From PCRC01 sp017848435 (GTDB taxonomy: Bacteria > Pseudomonadota > Gammaproteobacteria > Burkholderiales > Burkholderiaceae_C), in the NCBI GenBank assembly GCA_965284315.1, contig OZ260072.1, positions 3,167,495 through 3,231,494 on the forward strand: a stretch of 64,000 bases of DNA, written 5' to 3'. The notes below the pieces were generated by a model, which made no database searches, was not told the origin of the DNA, and saw only the letters and a list, made by a program, of their open reading frames with translations. A program made the translations under genes and the position numbers. Shown here one piece after another: positions 42,461 to 51,480 of the stretch. Every line of letters starts with the position of its first letter. Position 1 is the stretch's first letter.

Positions 42461-42916
42461 TTACGAGTGAGATTGAAAAACCAGGGGTGACAGAAAGTGG
42501 CGCACCAGCAGCACTTCATAAGGGTCTTTGCGGTTGCCATACAGCGGACCATCCATGCCCGGAGAGCCGATGGGCATGCCTGGCACAGCCAGTCCAATCG
42601 CAGCTGGCTTTTCCTTCAGGAGCCGCAAGATGTCGCTGGCCGGGACATGTCCTTCGATCACATACCCACCGACCTGTGCGGTGTGACATGAGCCGAACTT
42701 TTCAGGCATACCCAGTCGCTTACGCACAGCCTTGTTGCCGGTGTCATGGGCCTGGACCTGAAAACCGCTTTTCTGCAGATGGGTGATCCAGTCCTTACAG
42801 CAGCCGCAGTTGCGGTCTTTCCAGACCACAATGGACAGTGCCGGTGAGCTGGTTGCGCTGGCGAAGCCTGAAACGGCTCCCGCCAGCGCCCCAAACACAA
42901 GGCTTCGGCGGTGCAT
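42461..42916 (-). CDS. DUF411 metal-binding protein
   Basis: A 151-residue secreted protein starting MHRRSLVFGALAG (Tat-like twin Arg). The DUF411 core KDRNCGCCKDWITHL and later GSCHTAQVGGYVIEGHVPA, GLAVPGMPIGSPGMD are visible; the CxCC, SCHT and Met groups are likely copper ligands. A longer start at 42952 has a good GGAGA site but overlaps the cupredoxin gene by 23 bases. Both are possible. Confidence 0.85.
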   Translation of the reverse strand: MHRRSLVFGALAGAVSGFASATSSPALSIVVWKDRNCGCCKDWITHLQKSGFQVQAHDTGNKAVRKRLGMPEKFGSCHTAQVGGYVIEGHVPASDILRLLKEKPAAIGLAVPGMPIGSPGMDGPLYGNRKDPYEVLLVRHFLSPLVFQSHS

Positions 42917-42929
42917 CAAAGGCCTGCGA

Positions 42930-43457
42930 TCAGTGTTTGCCGTGATCGCCATGGCTTTTCTCCGCAGCGGCCACCGTGATTTTCCCGACCATGCCGGCTT
43001 GGTAATGCCCGGCGATCAGGCAGGCAAAGTCAAAATTGCCAGGGCGATTGAAGGTCCAGATGATCTCGCCGGTTTTGCCTGAAGACACATGGGACATGTA
43101 GGGCTCGTCGTGTTCCATGGTCGGGAACTTGACCATCATGGCCGCGTGTTCGTCGAGTTCCTTCTTCGTGCCAATCACCAGCTCGTGCAGCAGTTTGCCC
43201 TCGTTTTTGATGACGAAGCGGATGGTTTCGCCTTGCTTAACGTCGATTTTCTCTGGGGTGAAGCGCATTTCCTTCATGCTGATGGCGACGGTGCGGGTGA
43301 CTGTCTTGGCGTCACCGGCAATGCCCCATGCCTTTTGCTCCTTGACCACTGCCGCAGCGGGTTTTTTGTCGTGTGGCTTGTCGCTGTGGGCCACGGCAGG
43401 CGTGATTGCGCCAGAGGCCAACGCCAAAGCCAGGGAGATAGATTTAAGAGTTTTCAT
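42930..43457 (-). CDS. Periplasmic cupredoxin (CopI-like)
   Basis: A 175-residue protein with signal peptide and plastocyanin-like fold. The type-1 copper site is visible: His in LLHELVIG and FDFACLIAGHYQAGMVG (Cys, His, Met). The N-terminal and C-terminal tails are His-rich (HSDKPHDKK, SHGDHGKH). Such proteins accompany multicopper oxidases in copper operons and help tolerate periplasmic copper. Confidence 0.88.
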   Translation of the reverse strand: MKTLKSISLALALASGAITPAVAHSDKPHDKKPAAAVVKEQKAWGIAGDAKTVTRTVAISMKEMRFTPEKIDVKQGETIRFVIKNEGKLLHELVIGTKKELDEHAAMMVKFPTMEHDEPYMSHVSSGKTGEIIWTFNRPGNFDFACLIAGHYQAGMVGKITVAAAEKSHGDHGKH

Positions 43458-43487
43458 GATGATTTCCGTTCAAAAAGAAGTCGTGAT

Positions 43488-44900
43488 TTAGTGCTTCATG
43501 CCGCCCATACCACCCATGGGTTTGCGCGCATCGACATTGACTGGTGGATCGAGCTTTTGGGTCAGCGGCATTGAGTTGCCGCCCTCGGCCTTGAAGCGCG
43601 CTGGGTTGGGCAGCTCACCGGTCCATTCAAAGGCTTGCGTACCGGGCGGCTGCTTGTACCAGCCGGGGTCGGAATAGTCGCCAGGCTTCTGGTCTTTGCG
43701 CACCTTGACGACGCTGAACATACCGCCCATCTCCACCGGGCCGTGGGGTCCTGCACCGGTCATCATGGGGAAGGTGTTGTCGGGCAGCGGCATTTCCATC
43801 TCGCCCATGTCGGCCATGCCGCGCTCGCCCATCACCATGTAGTCGGGCACCAGTTTTTGAATCTTTTTCACCAAGCCACGGTGGTCCACCCCAATCATGG
43901 TGGGGAAGTTGTGGCCCATCGCGCCCATGGTGTGGTGGCTCTTGTGGCAATGGAATGCCCAGTCACCTTCCTCGTCGGCGAGGAATTCGATTTGCCGCAT
44001 TTGGCCGACCGCTACATCCTCCGTGACCTCGTAGCGGCGGGTGCTCTTGGGTGTGGGTCCACCGTCGGTTCCGGTCACCAGAAACTCGTGGCCGTGTAGG
44101 TGTATCGGGTGGTTCGTCATCGTCAGGTTACCGATTCGAATTCGCACCTTGTCGTTTTTCCTTACGTTGAGTGTGTCGATGCCTGGAAACACACGCGAAT
44201 TCCAACTCCAGATGTTGAAGTCGAGCATGGTCATGATCTTGGGCGTCTGCGTGCCGGGATCAACGTCAAAGGCGTTCAGCAGAAAGCAGAAGTCACGGTC
44301 CACGGTGTCAATCAAAGGATGGTTGTTTTTTGGGTGAGTGACCCACATCCCCATCATGCCCATCGCCATCTGAATCGCCTCGTCTGCATGTGGGTGGTAC
44401 ATGAAGGTGCCGGGTCGGCGTGCAACGAATTCGTAGACAAAGGTCTTGCCCACCGGAATCTGCCGCTGATTCAGACCGCCCACCCCGTCCATGCCGTTGG
44501 GCAGGCGCTGGCCGTGCCAGTGGATGGTGGTGTGCTCAGGCAGCTTGTTGGTGACAAAGATGCGCACCCTGTCCCCTTCTACCACCTCGATGGTCGGGCC
44601 GGGGCTCTGGCCGTTGTAGCCCCACATGTTGACCTTGAAGCCGGGCGCCATCTCGCGCACCACCGGCTCGGCCACCAGGTGAAACTCTTTCACGCCCTGG
44701 TTCATGCGCCAGGGCAGGGTCCAGCCGTTGAGCGTGACGACCGGGTTGTAAGGGCGACCGGTGTTGGGCACCAGTGGGGGCGCGGTGTTGAAGCTGGGCT
44801 GCATCACCGGCTCCGGCAGGGCGGCCATGGCCACTTTGCTGACTGCCGTGGCGGCGAGGGCGGTACCAGCGGCGCTGGCAACAAAATTTCTGCGATTCAT
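43488..44900 (-). CDS. Multicopper oxidase (CopA/laccase-like)
   Basis: A 470-residue exported enzyme beginning MNRRNFVASAAGTALAA (Tat signal). The copper motifs are HWHG, YHPHADEA, HPIHLHGHEF and HCHKSHHTMGAMG. A Met-rich stretch (MGERGMADMGEMEMPLP) and MGGMGGMKH tail probably bind Cu(I). It oxidises Cu(I) to the less toxic Cu(II). AAGGAC precedes ATG 44900. It is directly downstream of a TolC-family gene. Confidence 0.9.
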   Translation of the reverse strand: MNRRNFVASAAGTALAATAVSKVAMAALPEPVMQPSFNTAPPLVPNTGRPYNPVVTLNGWTLPWRMNQGVKEFHLVAEPVVREMAPGFKVNMWGYNGQSPGPTIEVVEGDRVRIFVTNKLPEHTTIHWHGQRLPNGMDGVGGLNQRQIPVGKTFVYEFVARRPGTFMYHPHADEAIQMAMGMMGMWVTHPKNNHPLIDTVDRDFCFLLNAFDVDPGTQTPKIMTMLDFNIWSWNSRVFPGIDTLNVRKNDKVRIRIGNLTMTNHPIHLHGHEFLVTGTDGGPTPKSTRRYEVTEDVAVGQMRQIEFLADEEGDWAFHCHKSHHTMGAMGHNFPTMIGVDHRGLVKKIQKLVPDYMVMGERGMADMGEMEMPLPDNTFPMMTGAGPHGPVEMGGMFSVVKVRKDQKPGDYSDPGWYKQPPGTQAFEWTGELPNPARFKAEGGNSMPLTQKLDPPVNVDARKPMGGMGGMKH

Positions 44901-44901
44901 G

Positions 44902-46317
44902 TCAATGTCCTTTCGCTTCACCGGAGTTGTCGTTGGATGCGCCGCCCTGCAGTGCTTGCAGGTTGCCAGGTGATGTGGCGGTGAGCGCGGTCTGTAGGTC
45001 CGTGTCGGCGATCCAGAAGTCGCGTTGGGCTTCGATGGCGCTGTTCACAGCCAGTACGCTTTGCTTGGTGGTGCCCAACAAGTCCCAAATACTGGCGAAC
45101 ATGCCGTTGTAGCGCAGCACGGTTTCCTCGTTGATGAACTGGCGCAGTGGCACCACTTCGTCGCGGTAGGCTACCGCCAGGTCGTACGCAGTGCGGTAGC
45201 CAAAGTAGGCTTCGCGTGCTTCGCTGCGTGCGCGCCCAGCGGTTTCACTGACCTTGGCCACCGACTGCATGTAGATGGCTTCGGCCTTGGCGTTGCGGGC
45301 GCTGCCCCAGTCAAAGATCGGCAGCTCCAGTTCCAGCTCGAAGCCGCGTTCGGTGTCTTTGTCGCCATTGGCGTTGTTGAAGATGGTGTTGCGTTTGTAG
45401 GACACGTTGAGCGCATTGAGGTAGCCACGCGCCTTGGTGTAGCCCAATGAGCCGGCGACGTATCGCGACTCATCGACCGCACTGCGCACGTCCAGGCGCT
45501 GGGAAATGGCCTGCGCCTCCACATCACCAATCTCGCGCGCAGTTTTGGGCAAATCGGGTAAGCGGTCGTCCAAGGTGAAGTTGGTTTGCGCACCCCACAA
45601 ACCCATCAGGCGAATCAGTCGCTCACGGTTCACTTTCGCAGCCAGCTCTGCTCTGGCCAGCTGCGCGGTTGCATCGGCCAAACCAACCTGTTCTTGCGCT
45701 TGACGCAGGCGTGACCAATTGCCGACGCGTGCCATTCGGCGGGCCAGTTCGCCCCCGGCCTCGGCACCTTCCTTCACGTCGCGCATGTACGCCACAGTTT
45801 GCTGCGAAGCCACGGCGTTGATCCAGGCTTTGCGGGTGTTGGCGGCCAGCAGCACGACTTCCTGTGCGGCTTTCAGCTTCGCCAGTTCCGTTTGCTGGCC
45901 TTGCCAGGCACTGCGCCATGGCAGGGTGAGGAGTCCCAGGATATCGAAGCCCAGCGTACGCTCGATGATGCGCAACTGACCTTCCCGGAAAGCGCCAATC
46001 GAGAAGTGTGGGTTGGGCAAACGCCCGGCCTGTGCCCTGTCTGCATCGCTGATGGCCAACTGGGCAAATGCGGTCTGCAGTCCGGGGTTGTTCAGCAGCG
46101 CAATGCGCACTGCTGAGTCCCCAGTAACGGGTTTGGCCAAAAGTTCAGCGACAACTTTGGCACTTTCTTCGCTTGGCGTGGACAGGGACACGTCCACATT
46201 GCCAGTTTTGCCCTTGGTGAGCTGTGCTACCTCGCTGCGTTGACCATCTGGGGCAACTGTGGCGCAGCCAGCGAGCGTCAGCACACTGAGCGCGATGAGT
46301 GTGAGTTTGAATTTCAT
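44902..46317 (-). CDS. TolC-family outer-membrane lipoprotein of the copper block
   Basis: A 471-residue protein with lipobox (LTLAGC) and two efflux-protein helical repeats (DSAVRIALLNNPGLQTAFAQ; RSEAREAYFGYRTAYDLAVA). It is separated from the oxidase start by one base. No RND partner lies beside it, so it may work with the cus or czc pumps or on its own. Copper operons with TolC-oxidase-cupredoxin order are common in Burkholderiales. Confidence 0.85.
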   Translation of the reverse strand: MKFKLTLIALSVLTLAGCATVAPDGQRSEVAQLTKGKTGNVDVSLSTPSEESAKVVAELLAKPVTGDSAVRIALLNNPGLQTAFAQLAISDADRAQAGRLPNPHFSIGAFREGQLRIIERTLGFDILGLLTLPWRSAWQGQQTELAKLKAAQEVVLLAANTRKAWINAVASQQTVAYMRDVKEGAEAGGELARRMARVGNWSRLRQAQEQVGLADATAQLARAELAAKVNRERLIRLMGLWGAQTNFTLDDRLPDLPKTAREIGDVEAQAISQRLDVRSAVDESRYVAGSLGYTKARGYLNALNVSYKRNTIFNNANGDKDTERGFELELELPIFDWGSARNAKAEAIYMQSVAKVSETAGRARSEAREAYFGYRTAYDLAVAYRDEVVPLRQFINEETVLRYNGMFASIWDLLGTTKQSVLAVNSAIEAQRDFWIADTDLQTALTATSPGNLQALQGGASNDNSGEAKGH

Positions 46318-46492
46318 TGCATTTCCAAAAAGTGACTGTTTCCGTTGCGCACTGAGTGCAGCGTCGCTTGGCCTGTGCGAATTCGCCGTGCGAACCGCCT
46401 GCGAGCAGAGTCCGGCCGCCAGTAGGCAGACCAGTCAGTGCGATTGGGGGTTGTCGCCCCCACGGGCAACCTGTTCACAGCTATTCCAAGCG

Positions 46493-46840
46493 CTAGTGCT
46501 TGTGGGCGGGGGAAGGGGTAGAAGCTGCAGGTGGCGTGGGCGTACCGCTCTTTTGGGCTTTGGCTGCCTCTTGAGCGGATTCCCATTTGAGGATGTCCAC
46601 GAAGCCATTCCTGAACTCGCCAACATCGCTGTTGGCTTTTCTCCAGTCCACCGTGCCTTGTTCGACGCCGGTAGGCGTGTCAGCAAATACGGAGCGGTAG
46701 CGCGCGGGTGGGACAAATGCAGCCGGGTCGGTGATATCGTCCGGGCTTTTGGGGCGAGGTGCGTGATGGTCAGCGAAAGCGCTGAACGAGAAAGCCAGCG
46801 TCAACCCAATAAGGGGTGGCGCAAAAACGCGGAATTCCAT
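46493..46840 (-). CDS. Hypothetical periplasmic protein of the copper operon
   Basis: A 115-residue exported protein: signal MEFRVFAPPLIGLTLAFSFS, His-containing start ADHHAPRP, a middle part FVPPARYRSVFADTPTGVEQ and GTVDWRKANSDVG, and a Pro/Lys/His tail ending PSPAHKH. An AGGAG site supports the start. Similar proteins precede TolC-oxidase operons; function unknown. Confidence 0.65.
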   Translation of the reverse strand: MEFRVFAPPLIGLTLAFSFSAFADHHAPRPKSPDDITDPAAFVPPARYRSVFADTPTGVEQGTVDWRKANSDVGEFRNGFVDILKWESAQEAAKAQKSGTPTPPAASTPSPAHKH

Positions 46841-46922
46841 GGAAATTCTCCTGAAGCAAACCTGATGTCGCTGCTAAAGGCGCTAAGGCCTGTCTGCAGC
46901 GGACGGACTACGGGCTTGGAAA

Positions 46923-47318
46923 TCAGGAGATGGGTGGCTTGAGGCTGACTGCGCGCTCGGCGCTGAGGAAGGCGGTGTTGCCAGCCTGGGGATGCAGGGA
47001 AGACCTCACATCCAGGGTATCTTGTATACCGGACAAGGTGAACGCTACGGAATGACAAACGTCGCAGAGGGAGCAATTCGAGCAGCTTTTGCTGTCTTGA
47101 GTCGCAACCACGTTGACATCAACGTCTGTTACCTCGACAGACATTGATCCACCGTGCTCTTGGCATTCGACCAGCTTTTGTGCAACGGCATGCGTTGACT
47201 GATGGTTGGAGGAAGCGCTCGACGAGTGAGATTGCATTCCGATGGCCATGGCGTCGCCGATGACGCCACGGATTGGCATCAAAACGATCAGGATGGCGAA
47301 GACGAATGCTCTAAACAC
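46923..47318 (-). CDS. Small secreted Cys-rich protein (CxxCxxCDxCH), copy 2
   Basis: A 131-residue protein starting at GTG 47318 with signal FRAFVFAILIVLMPIRGVIG and the cluster SCSNCSLCDVCHSVAF. It resembles 35335-35691 in layout and ends FLSAERAVSLKPPIS. It is first in the direction of the copper block. GTG is chosen because it gives a clean signal peptide and sits exactly six bases after a TATGAT -10. The longer frame to 47381 adds non-signal residues. Confidence 0.68.
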   Translation of the reverse strand: MFRAFVFAILIVLMPIRGVIGDAMAIGMQSHSSSASSNHQSTHAVAQKLVECQEHGGSMSVEVTDVDVNVVATQDSKSCSNCSLCDVCHSVAFTLSGIQDTLDVRSSLHPQAGNTAFLSAERAVSLKPPIS

Positions 47319-47324
47319 TATCAA

Positions 47325-47352
47325 ATCATACGGGATTTTGTCTGAAACACAA
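47325..47352 (-). promoter_or_regulatory. Predicted leaderless promoter of the Cys-rich protein
   Basis: On the minus strand TTGTGT (47347-47352) and TATGAT (47325-47330) are spaced by 16 bases. Six bases separate the -10 from the GTG, so transcription should begin at or next to the start codon. Confidence 0.5.
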
Positions 47353-47394
47353 GTTGGCGACACAGTAGACCAGTCTGCCAAGTGTCTTTACTTG

Positions 47395-49194
47395 CTAGGA
47401 AAAACTGCGTCCAAATAGCCGACCTTCTGGTGAATCATCAAAGCGGGCCACTGTCGCAGCATCTAGCGAAAAGGCAAACTTGCCGTCACGCAGTTCGTCT
47501 TCAGGTGAAGATGCCAGCTCATCTTCGTTGAACGTCACAAAGTATTGTCCGGTCCCAATACGATCCAGAACGCCGTAGACATGGTTCATCGCGCGAACCA
47601 CAGTTCGCCTGGAGACTCCATGAAAGACACCGTCATGAATCAGAAATTGTGGCAAAGGTAACTTCGATTCCAACGCGTTCAGAAAAACAGTCAGGTCGTA
47701 GGCAGCAAGTTTCAATCGAAAGTGACCCAAGGCGTCAGCGCGTGGCACAGAGACGTTGATCTCAACCGGAACTGTTCGCCGTGATTTAGCAGCTTTGCGG
47801 GCGATATCGAGGTAGGCGGCATCGCTTTCATCTACCGTCCGCAAATCCAATGCTTTATCGACTACATCCAGAAAAATCTCCCGAAGTCGTTGCACCGCCT
47901 CCTCGGACTGATCCAGTGCAGATACAACTTGCCTCTGTACCGCGCCGACCTGCTCTTCCAGGAGGTCAATTTCTCCTTCGATTTCTGTGATGTCCAGCAA
48001 GGCCTGTCGCTGTCGCTCAATCGCGACCTTCTCAATCGACAGTTGCTCAACGGCTTCGCGCAAAGGCTGGGTGACTCCTTGTGAATCGACGGTTCTGTAG
48101 AGCGCAGCGCGCTCCGTTTCGTGCGTCTGGAGCTTTCGAAGCAGGTCCAGCTTCAGCAAATCCAGTTCCTGCAATTGCTTGCCGTGAAAGCGTAACCGCT
48201 CGGTAGCCAGTGACTGGCGAAACACGATGACTTCTTCGAGTGAGCGCCTGATCGTTTGCTCCAATGCGGAGGAAACCTGCCGATATTGGTTGGCGATTTC
48301 CCGTGGTTCTATCTCCTGGTTTACTTCAACAAACTTGGATAACTTCAAACGTTGGCGCTGAACCTGTTCGAACTCTTGGCGGAGGCTGGAAATTTTTGTG
48401 CTGTGTTCGGCAATTGCCTGGGATACATCTTGGAAGCTTTCCATCAAGTCGTATTGACCAAGCGCCGTCTCCAAGGCCTTCAATTGCTTTTCGCGGCTAC
48501 TCAGTTCAGATCGAATCTGGGCAAGTGACTTTCGGGTCATCTCCTCAATTCGCAGCACCAAGTCGGATCTGCGGTCTGTTCCTGCCTTTAACGCTGTCTG
48601 AATACGATCAAGATCGACCAGCTCTCGCGTTGGCAACCCGAGTAGGTGAAAGTTGAGAATGGTCATTTCTCTGGCGTTAGCGCCTGCGTGACCAAGGTAT
48701 TGAACGGGGTCGCCGCGACGCTGAGCCTCCAAGTCATCTTTGATGAAGAAAGTCATCAGTGAGCGGTAACGCTCCATTTCGAGCGCGTGGCCCTTATCAA
48801 TCGGGAAAAACAGGCGACTCAAGAGTCGCCTGGCCTCCGACTTTTCAAGCTCATTCGGGGCCTGTTTTCCTCGGGTGATCAGAATGGCCGACTTGGGGTC
48901 AAAGCAGCGAGAAATCGAAACCGATTCCCCAGCAAGCTCAATGTCAAGTTGAACGGAATGCTGTTCTTCACGCAGAAATTGATACCGTTTGTTTTTGAAT
49001 AAACGCTCGGCCTCATCGGAAAGCAACAAGTAGTCGATGAGCCGAATCAGCGAGGACTTTCCTATGCCATTCACGCCTCCGCTTGAGTCCGGTTCACGGC
49101 GAGCGCTGTACCTTCCAACGATCAGGTTGATGCCAGGGTGGAACTCAAATGCCTCTTGAAAGAGTCCTGTTAGTGATGACAGACGTTTGAGCAT
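47395..49194 (-). CDS. ABC-three-component system ATPase, DUF2326 family
   Basis: A 599-residue SMC/RecN-like ATPase. The N-terminal domain has a P-loop GGVNGIGKSSLIRLIDYLLL (Lys46). A long coiled coil covers about residues 190-450 (Glu/Arg/Leu-rich heptads), and the C-terminal ATPase half holds FLIHDGVFHGVSRRTVVRAM. It is the last gene of the ABC-3C operon. The family is a predicted invader-sensing ATPase acting with a middle component and an effector. Confidence 0.8.
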   Translation of the reverse strand: MLKRLSSLTGLFQEAFEFHPGINLIVGRYSARREPDSSGGVNGIGKSSLIRLIDYLLLSDEAERLFKNKRYQFLREEQHSVQLDIELAGESVSISRCFDPKSAILITRGKQAPNELEKSEARRLLSRLFFPIDKGHALEMERYRSLMTFFIKDDLEAQRRGDPVQYLGHAGANAREMTILNFHLLGLPTRELVDLDRIQTALKAGTDRRSDLVLRIEEMTRKSLAQIRSELSSREKQLKALETALGQYDLMESFQDVSQAIAEHSTKISSLRQEFEQVQRQRLKLSKFVEVNQEIEPREIANQYRQVSSALEQTIRRSLEEVIVFRQSLATERLRFHGKQLQELDLLKLDLLRKLQTHETERAALYRTVDSQGVTQPLREAVEQLSIEKVAIERQRQALLDITEIEGEIDLLEEQVGAVQRQVVSALDQSEEAVQRLREIFLDVVDKALDLRTVDESDAAYLDIARKAAKSRRTVPVEINVSVPRADALGHFRLKLAAYDLTVFLNALESKLPLPQFLIHDGVFHGVSRRTVVRAMNHVYGVLDRIGTGQYFVTFNEDELASSPEDELRDGKFAFSLDAATVARFDDSPEGRLFGRSFS

Positions 49195-49196
49195 GG

Positions 49197-49460
49197 CTAA
49201 TCCATCAACTCCAGCTGAAGCTCTTGAGTTTTATGCAGGCCGATTCGGTATTTGGAATGGTCAATAGCGCCTACCGTGTACAGAAATTCCAGCGCACAGA
49301 CAAATGACACGGTCGTACGGCGCGAGTCTTGACGCAAGAATTTCTCCATTAGCTCGTCGGTCACCATGGGCTTTTTATGACGCTTCAGTATGTCGAGCAC
49401 GGACGCCCCGTGCACGACAACACTCATGGAAAGGTCAGACTCAGGGTGGAGCAAAGCCAT
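49197..49460 (-). CDS. ABC-three-component system small middle component
   Basis: An 87-residue protein between the effector-like and ATPase genes. ATG 49460 overlaps the region right after the upstream stop; the longer frame lies in that gene. The winged-helix-like text VVVHGASVLDILKRHKKPMV ... FVCALEFLYTVGAIDHSKYR fits ABC-3C middle components. It is thought to join ATPase and effector. Confidence 0.7.
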   Translation of the reverse strand: MALLHPESDLSMSVVVHGASVLDILKRHKKPMVTDELMEKFLRQDSRRTTVSFVCALEFLYTVGAIDHSKYRIGLHKTQELQLELMD

Positions 49461-49462
49461 GA

Positions 49463-50353
49463 TCAGTTCAGAGCCGGTGGCGCATTGCCAAAGAGACACT
49501 GACCGAACAGAACAAACAGCAGCCCATCTATGTAGCCACGCATGTCATCATCCTCACCGGGGTTGTATTTGTCGTTGAATTGCTTGCGTAGCCACACCAT
49601 GCGAGCAGAGAACGGGAGTTGGTAGGGGCAATCCTGAAACCTGTGTAACACCCTGAGCTTTACTTTTTCAATCTCGTCGTCAGCAAGCCCACGTAAGCCA
49701 GATTCAACAGCCATCTGTGCATTGACTGTAAGCCTGAGGTTTTGTTCGACCGTCGTGATGTCGTCAGCGGGATAGTTCGTACGAATTTTGGCGGCGATAT
49801 CGGGTGCCGAAGCACCATAACGCAGCGGCGTTTCCTCAACCCGCTCAAACAGCAGATCGTCGAGAAGATTCCTGACAGCATCGCTGCCAATCAGATCTTC
49901 GTCCACGTGCAGTAATCGCATCAGACATACCCTTTTGCCCCAGGGCATGCTGTTGATATGGGTCAAAATTTTCCCAACCCCCCAAGCATCGGTATGCGGC
50001 CCAAGGTCTTGGACCATCATGACTTGCTCAGGCGCCAGGTCCCAGTTGACGTACATCCGCCAGGAAGGGAAACGATGCGCCCATTTCAATTGGTAAGCGG
50101 CGTAGTCATCCTTCAACTTCTTTCGGAAATTGCCAGCGGTTTTCTTTTGAGGCCCGTAGCATGCAATTGCGCAGGAGAGTCCACTGATCAACCCATCACA
50201 ACCACCATCTCGGACCGCACGAAGGTCTGTGAAACCATCAGCGCCAAGGTCTTGAAACATCATTGCGACAACAAAGTCTTGAAAAGCAAAGCTTTCCAGA
50301 CCCTCGATGCTCCTTCGCAGTGCTCTCAAAAGCGGCGTATCAAGACTGCTCAT
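49463..50353 (-). CDS. ABC-three-component system C-terminal component with nuclease-like N-terminus
   Basis: A 296-residue protein. The N-terminus LESFAFQDFVVAMMFQDLGA ... RDGGCDGLISGLSCAIACYGPQK resembles a restriction-enzyme-like fold of ABC-3C effectors (acidic residues, then the A-C-Y-x-P-Q signature). The C-terminal half is the ABC-3C CTD. It is likely the DNA-cutting or effector part. It follows the W-G-x-G gene by 36 bases. Confidence 0.72.
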   Translation of the reverse strand: MSSLDTPLLRALRRSIEGLESFAFQDFVVAMMFQDLGADGFTDLRAVRDGGCDGLISGLSCAIACYGPQKKTAGNFRKKLKDDYAAYQLKWAHRFPSWRMYVNWDLAPEQVMMVQDLGPHTDAWGVGKILTHINSMPWGKRVCLMRLLHVDEDLIGSDAVRNLLDDLLFERVEETPLRYGASAPDIAAKIRTNYPADDITTVEQNLRLTVNAQMAVESGLRGLADDEIEKVKLRVLHRFQDCPYQLPFSARMVWLRKQFNDKYNPGEDDDMRGYIDGLLFVLFGQCLFGNAPPALN

Positions 50354-50389
50354 ATCCTTCCTTCAGACAGTGGTCGATGGATTGGGCGG

Positions 50390-51091
50390 TCATTCAATCA
50401 ATTCGTACTGGATTCCACGGATTACTTCGCTGTCTTTGCGCGTTCGTAGCTGGTTACCAAAGTCTTGGGCGCCCAGATCCAGAGGTTGCGGCGCCTGTAA
50501 ATCCACGGGGTTTGATAGCTCCAGTATGAACGGATAAACCAGGGCTGCAGTCAGAGCTGCAACATAGGGACCATTGGGGGTATAGATGCGACCATCAGCC
50601 CGACTGACCACCGATGTGACTTGAGAGTGACCCACTGGATTGCCGCTTGCAAAATTCCTTAACGAATCCACTGAAAACATAGGCGCAAGTTCATCGGGCT
50701 CAAGGGCTGATTGCCTGCTACAGACGAGCGCGTAGTGACGCCGCTTAGGCTGTGTGCCTGCACCGAACCGACTCGTCACCATTGAGCCGCTAGGCATTTG
50801 CCAGGACTGTTCATCCAAGCCAACGGCATTGAGCCATTTCACCACCCTCGCCGGTTTGACATCAATGGCCTTCGGTTTCGAAAGCATGGGCGAAAAAACG
50901 ACTGTCGCATTAGCGTTTCCAGTAGCAGACAGCAGTGCCCTGACGCTTGGCGCAATGCTGTTGCCGATACCCCAGAGGAAAACCCCACCTGCAATCTGTC
51001 GTTCGCGCTCTTTCCTCTGCAGGATGGCGTGAGCAGATTGACCGGCTTCAGACCCGTAGCGGGTCCAGACGAAGTGTTTGGGGAGTTCCAT
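50390..51091 (-). CDS. Unrecognised W-G-x-G protein, first gene of the ABC-3C operon (copy A)
   Basis: A 233-residue soluble protein with no recognised family. Residues 20-48 (HAILQRKERERQIAGG, then VFLWGIGNS) and YALVCS at 120-125 match, in order, the protein at 53144-53713 (DILARKKQEISDAG, SFWGYGGS, YALVLNS). It is first in the operon with the ABC-3C genes. The WGxGxS stretch could be a nucleotide or ligand loop; that is inference. Confidence 0.65.
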   Translation of the reverse strand: MELPKHFVWTRYGSEAGQSAHAILQRKERERQIAGGVFLWGIGNSIAPSVRALLSATGNANATVVFSPMLSKPKAIDVKPARVVKWLNAVGLDEQSWQMPSGSMVTSRFGAGTQPKRRHYALVCSRQSALEPDELAPMFSVDSLRNFASGNPVGHSQVTSVVSRADGRIYTPNGPYVAALTAALVYPFILELSNPVDLQAPQPLDLGAQDFGNQLRTRKDSEVIRGIQYELIE

Positions 51092-51132
51092 TTATTCGCA
51101 TTACGGAGATTTAAGTGCGATAATAATGCAAA
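51092..51132. promoter_or_regulatory. Divergent promoter region with inverted repeat
   Basis: Only 41 bases separate the two divergent operons. A GCATTA (51098-51103) / TAATGC (51124-51129) inverted repeat spans it. The plus-strand -10 TAATAA (51121-51126) ends six bases before ATG 51133, predicting a leaderless transcript. The HTH protein encoded next is the natural candidate to bind here. Confidence 0.5.
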
Positions 51133-51474
51133 ATGAAGAAGTCTCCAAGCACTGTTGTCAGTGATCTGCAGAAGTGGGCGCATGACTCGGGGTTTTCCTA
51201 CGCATTTATTGCAAAATCAGCTGGCGTAAACCTGTCCACTGTCTACCGGATACTCGACCCCGCAGCTGACCATAAAAGGGTTGGATCGGCAATGAAGGCG
51301 ATTTGCAAATTTGCAGAAATAGATATTCATGTTTCAACTACTTCAGAGGTGCCTGCGGTCCTTCGAAGTGCAGTGCTGGATGCATGGGACGGGAGCGACC
51401 ATCACGCAATGGGATTGGCCAGAGCTATCCGCGCGATTGGGCCATTGGTATGCTCAGCCAGCAAAAGGTCTTAG
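51133..51474 (+). CDS. Small HTH DNA-binding protein
   Basis: A 113-residue protein with an Xre/lambda-repressor-like helix-turn-helix (YAFIAKSAGVNLSTVYRILD) near residues 23-45. It is first in an operon with an ImmA/IrrE-type metallopeptidase and a PIN-like gene and begins six bases before the next gene. By analogy to ImmR/ImmA it may be a repressor cleaved by the downstream protease, although here it is shorter than usual. Confidence 0.65.
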   Translation: MKKSPSTVVSDLQKWAHDSGFSYAFIAKSAGVNLSTVYRILDPAADHKRVGSAMKAICKFAEIDIHVSTTSEVPAVLRSAVLDAWDGSDHHAMGLARAIRAIGPLVCSASKRS

Positions 51475-51480
51475 TCCACC

